A stretch of DNA of 64,000 nt from Pseudomonas sp. TH15. Lineage in GTDB: Bacteria > Pseudomonadota > Gammaproteobacteria > Pseudomonadales > Pseudomonadaceae. Both the position numbers and the translations under genes were made by a program. The stretch lies in the NCBI RefSeq assembly GCF_016651105.1, contig NZ_JAEKEL010000002.1, positions 702,501-766,500 on the forward strand, written 5' to 3'. Shown here piece by piece: positions 16,385 through 24,161 of this stretch; the first letter of the stretch is position 1, and each line of letters starts with the position of its first letter. Under the pieces are notes generated by a model. It saw only the letters and a list, made by a program, of their open reading frames with translations, was not told where the DNA came from and ran no database searches.

Positions 16385-18796
16385 ATGAGCACTGATGGTG
16401 CTTTGAGCCGAAGCCGTCTGCTGCCGAGCCTGCTCGGTATCCTGCTTCTGCTAATGGGCTTGGCCATGCTGGCCGGGGGGATCAAGCTGAGCATGCTCGG
16501 CGGCTCGCTGTATTACCTGCTGGCCGGTATCGGCTTCGCGCTGAGCGGCGTGCTGCTGATTGCCGCTCGCCGCGCAGCACTGGGCCTGTACGCAGTGGTG
16601 CTGTTCGCCAGTACCGTTTGGGCCCTGTGGGAAGTCGGCCTCGACTGGTGGCAACTGGTGCCGCGCCTGTCGTTGTGGTTCGCGCTGGGCGTAGTTCTCT
16701 TGTTGCCGTGGTTCCGCCGACCGTTGCTGCGCGATGGCGCTGCACCGCTAGGCACCGCTGCGCTGAGCGTCGCCGTGATTCTGTCCGGCGCCACCGCCGT
16801 TGCCAGTCAATTCACGCATCCGGGTGAAGTCTTCGGCGAGTTGGGCCGCGACACAACCGATATGGCCAGCACCGCCCCGGCCATGCCCGATGGCGACTGG
16901 CAGGCCTATGGCCGCACCGAATTCGGTGACCGCTACTCGCCGCTGAAGCAAATCACCCCGGCCAACGTCGGCAAGTTGCAGGAAGCCTGGCGTATCCGCA
17001 CCGGCGACCTGCCGACCGCCGATGACCCGGTAGAGCTGACCAACGAAAACACGCCGCTGAAGGTCAACGGCATGGTCTATGCCTGCACCGCTCACAGCAA
17101 AGTGCTGGCGCTGGACCCGGACACCGGCAAGGAACTCTGGCGCTTCGACCCGCAGATCAAGAGCCCGGTGGGCTTCAAGGGCTTCGCCCACATGACCTGC
17201 CGTGGCGTCTCTTACTACGACGAGAACGACTACGCCAAGTCTGCCAATGCCTCGACCGCTGTCATCTCCGAAGCCGGGAAAGCCGTTGCCCAGGCCTGCC
17301 CGCGTCGTCTCTACCTGCCAACCGCCGATGCACGCCTGATCGCGATCAACGCCGACACCGGCAAGGTCTGCGAAGGCTTCGGCAATAAAGGCACCGTTGA
17401 CCTGACTCAGGGTATCGGTCCGTTCACGCCGGGCGGCTACTACGCCACCTCCCCGGCCGCGATTACCCGTGATCTGGTGATCATGGGCGGTCACGTCACC
17501 GACAACGAATCGACCAACGAGCCTTCCGGCGTGATCCGCGCCTTTGATGTGCATGACGGTCACCTGGTCTGGAACTGGGACAGCGGCAATCCGGAGGCGA
17601 CCGAGCCTTTGGCGCCGGGCAAAACCTACACCCGCAACTCGCCGAACATGTGGTCCCTGGCCAGCGTCGACGAAAAACTCGGCATGGTTTACCTGCCACT
17701 GGGCAACCAGATGCCTGACCAATGGGGCGGCGACCGCATGCCCGGCGCAGAGAAATTCAGCGCCGGCCTCGTGGCTTTGGACCTCGCCACCGGCAAGGTT
17801 CGCTGGAACTATCAGTTTACCCACCACGACCTGTGGGACATGGACGTCGGCAGCCAGCCGACCCTGCTTGACCTGAAAACTGCCGACGGCGTGAAGCCGG
17901 CGCTGATCGCACCGACCAAACAGGGCAGCCTGTATGTGCTCGACCGTCGCGATGGCACGGCGATTGTGCCGATTCGCGAAATTCCGGTACCGCAAGGCGC
18001 AGTACCAGGCGACCGCACCGCACCGACCCAGGCGCGCTCGGACCTGAACCTGCTGGCCCCGGAACTGACCGAAAAAGCCATGTGGGGCGCCAGTCCGTTT
18101 GACCAGATGCTGTGCCGCATCCAGTTCAAGGAACTGCGTTACGAAGGCCAGTACACCCCGCCGTCGGTGCAGGGCAGCCTGATCTATCCGGGTAACGTCG
18201 GTGTGTTCAACTGGGGCAGCGTCTCGGTCGACCCGGTTCGCCAGATCCTGTTCACCAGCCCGAACTACATGGCGTTCGTTTCGAAACTGATCCCCCGCGC
18301 CGAAGTGGCGGCTGACAGCAAGCGCGAAAGCGAAACCGCTGGCATCCAGCCTAATGCTGGCGCGCCGTACGCAGTCACCATGCACCCGCTCATGTCGCCG
18401 TTCGGCGTACCGTGCCAGGCCCCGGCCTGGGGCTATGTCACCGGCATCGACCTGACCACCAACAAAGTGGTGTGGAAACGCAAAAACGGCACCAGCCGCG
18501 ACAGCTCGCCATTGCCTATCGGCCTGCCGATCGGCGTGCCAAGCATGGGCGGCTCGATGGTGACTGCGGGCGGCGTCGGCTTCCTCAGCGGCACGCTGGA
18601 CCAGTACCTGCGCGCCTATGACGTCAACAGCGGCAAGGAACTGTGGAAGTCGCGCCTGCCGGCCGGCGGCCAAGCGACACCAATGACCTACACCGGCAAG
18701 GACGGCAAACAGTACGTACTGCTCGTCGTTGGCGGCCACGGCTCGCTGGGCACCAAAATGGGCGACTACGTGATCGCTTACAAACTGTCCGAGTAA
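16385..18796 (+). CDS. gcd: Membrane-bound PQQ-dependent glucose dehydrogenase
   Basis: 803 residues. The first 145 contain five membrane helices (LLGILLLLMGLAMLAGG, SLYYLLAGIGFALSGVLLI, ALGLYAVVLFASTVWALW and others), the quinone-reducing anchor of the family. From residue about 165 on is the periplasmic eight-bladed PQQ propeller, opening DGDWQAYGRTEFGDRYSPL and containing PQQ-enzyme repeats such as LALDPDTGKELWRFDP and VALDLATGKVRWNYQ. It oxidises glucose to gluconate in the periplasm and passes electrons to ubiquinone. Length and layout match Gcd; quinate/shikimate dehydrogenases share the fold, but the porin neighbour favours glucose. A good terminator follows. Confidence 0.93.
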   Translation: MSTDGALSRSRLLPSLLGILLLLMGLAMLAGGIKLSMLGGSLYYLLAGIGFALSGVLLIAARRAALGLYAVVLFASTVWALWEVGLDWWQLVPRLSLWFALGVVLLLPWFRRPLLRDGAAPLGTAALSVAVILSGATAVASQFTHPGEVFGELGRDTTDMASTAPAMPDGDWQAYGRTEFGDRYSPLKQITPANVGKLQEAWRIRTGDLPTADDPVELTNENTPLKVNGMVYACTAHSKVLALDPDTGKELWRFDPQIKSPVGFKGFAHMTCRGVSYYDENDYAKSANASTAVISEAGKAVAQACPRRLYLPTADARLIAINADTGKVCEGFGNKGTVDLTQGIGPFTPGGYYATSPAAITRDLVIMGGHVTDNESTNEPSGVIRAFDVHDGHLVWNWDSGNPEATEPLAPGKTYTRNSPNMWSLASVDEKLGMVYLPLGNQMPDQWGGDRMPGAEKFSAGLVALDLATGKVRWNYQFTHHDLWDMDVGSQPTLLDLKTADGVKPALIAPTKQGSLYVLDRRDGTAIVPIREIPVPQGAVPGDRTAPTQARSDLNLLAPELTEKAMWGASPFDQMLCRIQFKELRYEGQYTPPSVQGSLIYPGNVGVFNWGSVSVDPVRQILFTSPNYMAFVSKLIPRAEVAADSKRESETAGIQPNAGAPYAVTMHPLMSPFGVPCQAPAWGYVTGIDLTTNKVVWKRKNGTSRDSSPLPIGLPIGVPSMGGSMVTAGGVGFLSGTLDQYLRAYDVNSGKELWKSRLPAGGQATPMTYTGKDGKQYVLLVVGGHGSLGTKMGDYVIAYKLSE

Positions 18797-18817
18797 GTTT
18801 TAGCGGCGGTAAAGAAG

Positions 18818-18851
18818 AAGGCGATGTCCCGCAAGGGTCATCGCCTTTTTT
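18818..18851 (+). terminator. Intrinsic terminator of gcd
   Basis: The stem AAGGCGATG/CATCGCCTT (18818-18826 with 18839-18847), extended inside by CCC-GCAA-GGG, is followed by TTTT. It lies 22 bases after the gcd stop codon. Confidence 0.9.
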
Positions 18852-18883
18852 GTGCCCAACATTTCTGCATACACCTGAGGACC

Positions 18884-18973
18884 CTGTGGGAGCGAGCCTG
18901 CTCGCGAAGGCGGCAGCACATTCAACATCAATGTGACTGACACACCGCTATCGCGAGCAGGCTCGCTCCCACA
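18884..18973. repeat. REPIN (inverted REP pair)
   Basis: CTGTGGGAGCGAGCCTGCTC and GAGCAGGCTCGCTCCCACA face each other around a 50-base spacer, just after the gcd terminator. Confidence 0.9.
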
Positions 18974-19015
18974 AGTTTGATCCGCATTGGCCTGTGGGAA
19001 ATGTGCTTGTCCTAC

Positions 19016-19337
19016 AGACGCTGAAAATTGCGCGGAGTTTTCCGACAAGTCGCGTCGGTTGTGCCTCGGAAATTGGCTGGATAGGCTCGGGGGTCGCTGC
19101 ATATTCAGCGAACGGGCGTCGCGGCCCGAGTAGTTCATTCGATTTGATGCATAATCGCCGGCCCAAACCAGAGCGCTTCGGTGCTAGTAGTTTGGTTTGA
19201 TGGCGGCTGTGCGCGGGATACCTTCGGGTATGCCGAGTTGCCAAATGTTCGGTCCGCGAACCTGCGTACAGCTGCCACCCTTAATTGCTTCGCGGCAATA
19301 GTCAGTGGCGGCTCCATTTCTCACTTGGAGTCTCACC
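19016..19337 (+). ncRNA. Structured 5' leader of DUF6124 gene, candidate cis-regulatory RNA
   Basis: The 320 bases before the DUF6124 start are packed with hairpins. The distal part has TTTCCGA/TCGGAAA (19039-19045 with 19066-19072) and CTCGGG/CCCGAG (19086-19091 with 19125-19130). After a CATAAT -10-like box at 19150-19155 come CCAAAC/GTTTGG (19163/19190) around a UUCG-capped stem, GGCGGCTGT/ACAGCTGCC (19202/19268) enclosing a UUCG-capped stem and GTTCG/CGAAC, and GCTGCCAC/GTGGCGGC (19271/19305). The last two stems share bases 19271-19276 and exclude each other. CTCCA at 19312-19316 pairs with the ribosome-binding site TGGAG at 19326-19330, seven bases before the ATG. Similar leaders precede DUF6124 genes in related pseudomonads as I remember them. 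Confidence 0.6.
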
Positions 19338-19701
19338 ATGTTCAAACCTACCCCCAATCCCCCGAAACCGACGACACTTCCCCTACCAATCTCCAGATTC
19401 GAAAAAATTTCACGAAGCCGCCGAGCGTGCGCTCGACCACTACCTGAAACCTTCCGCCATTACGCTGAAATCCCACAAACCCAGCACCATGTTCCAGGTC
19501 GTCAGCGACATGGATAACGAGAGCCTGCTGGCCCACGCCTGCGAATCACTGGCCTCGGCCAGCATCATGACCAGCGATATTGCCGCTTATGTGGATACGC
19601 CGCAGCGGCATACGATCCTGGCGATCCAGCAAATCATCATGCTGGCAGAGCTGGCGGTGAATCGCGTGCTGGATAACGTGGAACTACCTGCACAAGGCTG
19701 A
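19338..19701 (+). pseudogene. DUF6124 family protein gene with two frameshifts
   Basis: The start codon, its GGAG and the first nine residues MFKPTPNPP are typical of the small Pseudomonas DUF6124 (DUF3077-type) family. The family sequence then continues ETDDTSP in another frame and YQSPDSKKFHEAAERALDHY in the third. Two single-base losses explain this: one after the C run at 19359-19364, one in the C run at 19380-19383. From about 19384 the frame is intact to the stop at 19701 and contains the conserved core ESLLAHACESLASAS and IQQIIMLAELAVNRVLDN. As written the ATG frame ends early, so the gene is broken unless the two gaps are homopolymer sequencing errors. The family function is unknown. 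Confidence 0.75.
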
Positions 19702-19780
19702 TGCTCCAATGCGCGCGTGCGGAGTGGACTGACATTCGATCGCAGCCGCCCACGCGTGCAGCCCTGTAGAACCAGGGTCG

Positions 19781-20176
19781 TTACTGCGTAACCAGATCAA
19801 ATTCACCCAGAATATCGATATCGAGATTTGACAGATCTTTGGCCTTTACATCGAAAGACATCCGGTATCGGCCAGCCGTCGGGCTGAAATCAATGGTAAC
19901 CGTACCTGCATCCGCACTGGCACGCTCCAGGACATTGCCTAACAGGGAGCGATACGTGAGCTTATGGAAAGTGGGCAGGTCGTCTGGTTGCAGTTGTTTC
20001 ACATGAATGTAGATCGTTCTGTGATCCCCGAAACTGGCGGTTTTCTCTGCACCGTAGCAATGCCAATATTCGCCATCAAAAAAGACACTGACCTCAGTCG
20101 CTATAAAATCCCCCTTCTGAATCTTCGCCGTAAAAACTCCCGAGGTACTTGAGGTCACAACATTGGCATCAGTCAT
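19781..20176 (-). CDS. Hypothetical beta-rich protein
   Basis: 131 residues from the ATG at 20176, which has GGAG at good spacing; an in-frame start at 20311 would add an unlikely cysteine-rich extension. The protein has no signal peptide and reads as alternating beta strands (GVFTAKIQKGDFIATEVSVFFDGEYWHCYG, HRTIYIHVKQ, TVTIDFSPTAGRYRMSFDVKAKDL), ending DILGEFDLVTQ. I recognise no family. It stands alone between a DUF6124 remnant and a repeat-rich stretch, and is probably an accessory cytosolic protein. Confidence 0.65.
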   Translation of the reverse strand: MTDANVVTSSTSGVFTAKIQKGDFIATEVSVFFDGEYWHCYGAEKTASFGDHRTIYIHVKQLQPDDLPTFHKLTYRSLLGNVLERASADAGTVTIDFSPTAGRYRMSFDVKAKDLSNLDIDILGEFDLVTQ

Positions 20177-20406
20177 ATTCAGCTCCGTTGAATTGCAAAG
20201 TGGAGCGCAGATCGTGCGGGTGAATCGCAAGAGAAACACCTGACAGATCTGACAGGTTTTTAGATCCAATAATCCAGTGACGGCGACGGGATATAGCTTA
20301 GATAGCAACACCCACCGACGAGCGTCTCAGCGCCATGATCGCGCGCAGACTCAATTGCACATTGGAGTTGATTACAGCCAGTTAAAAATTAGTGAGCTTT
20401 AAGACC

Positions 20407-20437
20407 GCCATCGCTGGCAAGCCAGCTCCCACAGGAT
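20407..20437. repeat. Solitary REP element
   Basis: CGCTGGCAAGCCAGCTCCCA is a REP-like palindrome of another subtype, read here towards the plus strand, without an inverted partner nearby. From 20177 to here I see no gene. Confidence 0.6.
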
Positions 20438-20519
20438 TGATGTCCACCTGAAGCAGAAGAGTCGGCTGTCAGGCTGTTTCTGTGCTGCCTGCAAGAAATG
20501 GGTCGGCTGTCAGGCCGCC

Positions 20520-20640
20520 TTCGCGAGCAAGCTTTGCTCCTACAAGATCAAGATCAAGATCAAGTTCAAGTTCAAGTTCAAGTTCAAGTTCAAGTTCAAG
20601 AGCGAGATCAAAAGATCGCAGCCTGCGGCAGCTCCTACAT
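20520..20640. repeat. Expanded REP-associated block with hexanucleotide microsatellite
   Basis: A left REP arm (CGCGAGCAAGCTTTGCTCCT) and a right REP arm (CGCAGCCTGCGGCAGCTCCT) of two different families flank a tract at 20544-20597 made of three AAGATC and six AAGTTC hexamers. Related REP pairs in this window (34458, 61649) have a short GATCTTTTGATC-type spacer, so the tract looks like slippage growth of that spacer. It is noncoding as far as I can see. Confidence 0.8.
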
Positions 20641-20715
20641 GAAACTCGCGGCGCAGCCGCACCACTCGCAGGATGAGCGTTAGCTCGGCTGCAGCCCTTG
20701 ATCTTGATCCAAGGG

Positions 20716-21020
20716 CGACGTCGGAAGGCTGAGTGGAGGGAATGATCCGGGGGTGGGAGCGCAGCGACCGTTTGGCGCAGCCAAACACATCGAGAGGAGG
20801 TGCAGCGCAGCAAACCGTAGGCGATGCCCCCGGATCAATCCCGCAGCGAAGGAACCCCGAGCCCCAGCGAGCGGGCCGCACGCAGGAGCAAAGCCTTTTC
20901 GGTTACCTTTTCGGCGTTTGGAAAAGGTGCCTCGCCGTAAGGGCGAAACCGCCAGCCGCCGTTACCGCAAAAATGGATATACACACCACCACCAAGAACA
21001 TGGTCGGCCCTAAGGCCGCC
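20716..21020 (+). repeat. Putative dispersed Pseudomonas intergenic module
   Basis: The segment beginning CGACGTCGGAAGGCTGAGTG and running through GGTGGGAGCGCAGCGACCGT, GATGCCCCCGGATCAATCCC and CCGCCGTTACCGC looks like a module I remember in many places in fluorescent Pseudomonas genomes. Open frames cross it in several phases (one spans 20733-21137), but none has a ribosome-binding site or a protein-like composition, and that frame would overlap the Lon start. I therefore treat it as a noncoding repeat; its nature is unknown to me. Confidence 0.45.
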
Positions 21021-21075
21021 AAGTCCAAAAGACCTGTCAAAAACCTGAACACACACCTTGAAATATCCATCCCCA

Positions 21076-21101
21076 TTGAAACCACCCCCCACCTGCCCCA
21101 T
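21076..21101 (+). promoter_or_regulatory. Heat-shock (sigma-32 type) promoter of second lon gene
   Basis: TTGAAA at 21076-21081 and CCCCATCTA beginning at 21096 are separated by 14 bases. They match the RpoH consensus CTTGAAA / CCCCATnTA. The predicted transcript starts near 21108, leaving a leader of about 26 bases with AGGTG before the ATG at 21134. Confidence 0.65.
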
Positions 21102-21133
21102 CTAAGACCCATACCCCATTGCGCAGGTGCCCC

Positions 21134-23551
21134 ATGAGCGACCAGCAAGAATTCCCTGAAGACCCGAGCGAATACGCCGAAACAGACCAAATCGAACACC
21201 ACTCCACCGGCAAAGGCCTCGCCCTGCCTGGCCAGAACCTGCCGGACAAGGTTTACATCATCCCGATCCACAACCGCCCGTTCTTCCCGGCCCAAGTGCT
21301 GCCGGTCATCGTCAATGAAGAACCGTGGGCTGAAACCCTGGACCTGGTGAGCAAATCCGATCACCACTCCCTGGCCCTGTTCTACATGGACACGCCCCAG
21401 GAAGATCCGCGCCATTTCGACACCAAGGCACTGCCGGAGTACGGCACCCTGGTCAAGGTGCACCACGCCAGTCGTGAAAACGGCAAACTGCAATTCGTCG
21501 CCCAGGGCCTGACCCGGGTACGGATCAAAACCTGGCTCAAACACCATCGCCCGCCGTACCTGGTGGAAGTCGAATACCCGCACCAGCCCACCGAGCCGAC
21601 CGACGAGGTCAAGGCCTACGGCATGGCGCTGATCAACGCGATCAAGGAATTGCTGCCGCTCAACCCGCTGTACAGCGAAGAACTGAAGAACTACCTCAAC
21701 CGCTTCAGCCCCAACGATCCGTCGCCACTGACCGACTTCGCCGCCGCGCTCACGTCCGCTACCGGCGGCGAACTGCAAGAAGTGCTCGACTGCGTGCCGA
21801 TGCTCAAGCGCATGGAAAAAGTCCTGCCGATGCTGCGCAAGGAAGTCGAAGTTGCGCGCCTGCAAAAAGAAATCTCCGCCGAAGTGAACCGCAAGATCGG
21901 CGAGCATCAGCGCGAGTTCTTCCTCAAGGAACAGCTCAAGGTCATCCAGCAAGAGCTGGGCCTGACCAAGGATGATCGCAGCGCCGACATCGAGCAGTTC
22001 GAGCAACGCCTGGAAGGCAAAGTCCTGCCACCTCAGGCGCAGAAACGCATCGAAGAGGAAATGAACAAGCTGTCGATCCTCGAGACCGGTTCGCCGGAGT
22101 ACGCGGTCACTCGCAACTACCTCGACTGGGCGACGGCCGTGCCGTGGGGCGTGTATGGCGAGGACAAGCTCGACCTCAAGCACGCGCGCAAGGTGCTGGA
22201 CAAACACCACGCTGGCCTCGACGACATCAAGGACCGGATCCTCGAGTTCCTCGCGGTCGGTGCTTATAAAGGCGAGATCAGCGGTTCCATCGTGCTGCTG
22301 GTCGGCCCGCCGGGCGTGGGCAAGACCAGCGTTGGCAAATCCATCGCTGAATCCCTTGGCCGGCCGTTCTATCGCTTCAGCCTCGGCGGCATGCGCGACG
22401 AAGCAGAGATCAAGGGCCATCGACGCACCTACATCGGCGCGCAGCCGGGCAAACTGGTGCAGGCGTTGAAAGACGTTGAAGTGATGAACCCGGTAATCAT
22501 GCTCGACGAGATCGACAAGATGGGTCAGAGCTACCAGGGCGACCCGGCCTCGGCGCTACTCGAAACCCTCGACCCGGAACAGAACGTCGAATTCCTCGAC
22601 CACTACCTGGACCTGCGCCTGGACCTGTCGAAAGTGCTGTTTGTCTGCACCGCCAACACCCTGGACTCTATCCCCGGCCCGTTGCTCGACCGGATGGAAG
22701 TGATTCGCCTGTCGGGCTACATCACCGAAGAAAAAATCGCCATCGCCAAGCGTCACCTGTGGCCAAAACAATTGGAAAAGGCCGGCGTGGCGAAAACCAG
22801 CCTGGCCATCAGCGACAGTGCCTTGAAAGCCTTGATCGACGGTTACGCCCGTGAAGCCGGGGTGCGTCAGTTGGAAAAACAACTCGGCAAACTGGTGCGC
22901 AAAGCTGTGGTCAAGCTGATCGACGAGCCGCAAGCAGTGATCAAGATCGGCCCGAAAGACCTGGAAGCTTCACTCGGCCATCCAGTGTTCCGCAACGAGC
23001 AAGTGCTGTCCGGCACCGGTGTCATCACCGGTTTGGCCTGGACCAGCATGGGTGGCGCGACCCTGCCGATCGAAGCGACGCGGATTCATACGCTCAACCG
23101 TGGCTTCAAACTTACCGGGCAACTGGGCGACGTGATGAAAGAGTCGGCGGAAATCGCCTACAGCTACGTCAGCTCCAACCTGAAGTCGTTTGGCGGTGAT
23201 CCGAAGTTCTTCGATGAAGCCTTCGTCCACCTGCACGTGCCGGAAGGTGCCACACCGAAAGACGGTCCGAGCGCCGGTGTGACCATGGCCAGCGCCCTGC
23301 TCTCCCTCGCGCGCAACCAGGCACCGAAAAAAGGCATCGCCATGACCGGTGAACTGACACTGACCGGGCATGTACTGCCGATTGGCGGGGTGCGCGAGAA
23401 AGTGATCGCGGCGCGGCGGCAGAAGATCTTCGAACTCATCCTGCCGGAGCCGAACCGTGGCAGCTTTGAGGAATTGCCGGAGTACCTGAAGGAAGGGATT
23501 ACCGTGCACTTTGCCAAGCGCTTTGCGGATGTGGCGAAGATATTGTTCTGA
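21134..23551 (+). CDS. Lon-type ATP-dependent protease, second paralogue (AsrA-like)
   Basis: 805 residues from the ATG at 21134, which has AGGTG upstream. Order of domains: LON substrate-binding domain from about 45 (VYIIPIHNRPFFPAQVLPV), coiled-coil region near 235-300, AAA+ module with Walker A GPPGVGKT at 391-398 and Walker B VIMLDEIDKM, and the C-terminal protease with catalytic Ser713 in PKDGPSAG and Lys756 in GGVREK. Sequence details and the neighbouring I42 inhibitor gene match P. aeruginosa PA0779 (AsrA), which I recall as promoting the heat-shock response, rather than the main Lon. It degrades misfolded and regulatory proteins in the cytosol. The heat-shock-like promoter fits that role. 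Confidence 0.9.
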   Translation: MSDQQEFPEDPSEYAETDQIEHHSTGKGLALPGQNLPDKVYIIPIHNRPFFPAQVLPVIVNEEPWAETLDLVSKSDHHSLALFYMDTPQEDPRHFDTKALPEYGTLVKVHHASRENGKLQFVAQGLTRVRIKTWLKHHRPPYLVEVEYPHQPTEPTDEVKAYGMALINAIKELLPLNPLYSEELKNYLNRFSPNDPSPLTDFAAALTSATGGELQEVLDCVPMLKRMEKVLPMLRKEVEVARLQKEISAEVNRKIGEHQREFFLKEQLKVIQQELGLTKDDRSADIEQFEQRLEGKVLPPQAQKRIEEEMNKLSILETGSPEYAVTRNYLDWATAVPWGVYGEDKLDLKHARKVLDKHHAGLDDIKDRILEFLAVGAYKGEISGSIVLLVGPPGVGKTSVGKSIAESLGRPFYRFSLGGMRDEAEIKGHRRTYIGAQPGKLVQALKDVEVMNPVIMLDEIDKMGQSYQGDPASALLETLDPEQNVEFLDHYLDLRLDLSKVLFVCTANTLDSIPGPLLDRMEVIRLSGYITEEKIAIAKRHLWPKQLEKAGVAKTSLAISDSALKALIDGYAREAGVRQLEKQLGKLVRKAVVKLIDEPQAVIKIGPKDLEASLGHPVFRNEQVLSGTGVITGLAWTSMGGATLPIEATRIHTLNRGFKLTGQLGDVMKESAEIAYSYVSSNLKSFGGDPKFFDEAFVHLHVPEGATPKDGPSAGVTMASALLSLARNQAPKKGIAMTGELTLTGHVLPIGGVREKVIAARRQKIFELILPEPNRGSFEELPEYLKEGITVHFAKRFADVAKILF

Positions 23552-23572
23552 TAGTTCTTTGGTGACATGACT

Positions 23573-23673
23573 ACCGTTATCGCGAGCAGGCTCACTCCTA
23601 CAGTGAGAGGTGGTGTTCACAAATCCTGTGTTCACCACAAACCCCTGTAGGAGTGAGCCTGCTCGCGATGGCG
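23573..23673. repeat. REPIN (divergent orientation)
   Basis: CGCGAGCAGGCTCACTCCTA and TAGGAGTGAGCCTGCTCGCG face each other after the lon paralogue stop. Between them GTGGTGTTCAC/GTGTTCACCAC forms an inner stem. Confidence 0.85.
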
Positions 23674-23766
23674 TCAGCCCGGACACCAACCCGACCTGAC
23701 CGTCACACTTTGTCGCATCTTCAGTTATGCTCGCCGTTCGTCGTGAATGCCGGAGCCGCTGATCTT

Positions 23767-24159
23767 ATGTCCCCCACCCGCCTGTTGGTCCCCCTCGCCC
23801 TTTCTTTGCTGGCCGCCTGCGCCACGCAACCGAAACAGAACGTGACCGTGGAAAAACAAAGCGAATGCCCGGCCAAGTTGAGCAACGGGCAAAATCTGAT
23901 CGTGATTCTGCCGAGCAACCCGACCACGGGTTATCGCTGGTCCATTCAGGATTCCGCCGGCGGCGTGTTGCGGGCACTTAGCCCCGAGGTTTATAGCAAC
24001 CCGGAAGATGCCGGGATTGTCGGCAGCGCCGGGATGTCGACCTGGCGCTTCCAGTCCTTCGCCGCCGGTACTGGCCGTTTGCGCCTGACCTACTCGCAGC
24101 CGTGGGCGCCGGAAGTCCCGGCGGTCAAAACCTTCGATTGCGCGATCTCGGTTAACTGA
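23767..24159 (+). CDS. Protease inhibitor I42 (chagasin) family lipoprotein
   Basis: 130 residues. The signal peptide ends in the lipobox LLAAC (Cys18), so the mature protein should be a lipoprotein. All three inhibitor loops of chagasin-family cysteine protease inhibitors are visible: NPTTGYRW, the GSAGMSTW loop corresponding to GxxG-W, and the terminal RLTYSQPW corresponding to RxYxxPW. It binds papain-like peptidases in the periplasm or outside the cell. No papain-like protease gene is near, so the target may be foreign. It corresponds to P. aeruginosa PA0778, next to the AsrA-type Lon in both genomes as I recall. Confidence 0.88.
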   Translation: MSPTRLLVPLALSLLAACATQPKQNVTVEKQSECPAKLSNGQNLIVILPSNPTTGYRWSIQDSAGGVLRALSPEVYSNPEDAGIVGSAGMSTWRFQSFAAGTGRLRLTYSQPWAPEVPAVKTFDCAISVN

Positions 24160-24161
24160 TC

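Noticed and set aside
16748..18739. 663-codon open frame antisense to glucose dehydrogenase
   Set aside because: Shadow of gcd; the sense strand has full PQQ-enzyme motifs, and the antisense product has no family features.
21058..21076. CTTGAAA with a nearby CCCCAT as the heat-shock promoter of the lon paralogue
   Set aside because: Only seven bases separate the two boxes, too few for RpoH; the neighbouring TTGAAA-N14-CCCCATCTA pair fits instead.
20733..21137. 134-codon open frame before the lon paralogue
   Set aside because: It has no ribosome-binding site, an unstructured Arg/Pro-rich composition, overlap with the lon start, and several equally open frames in the same repeat-like module.
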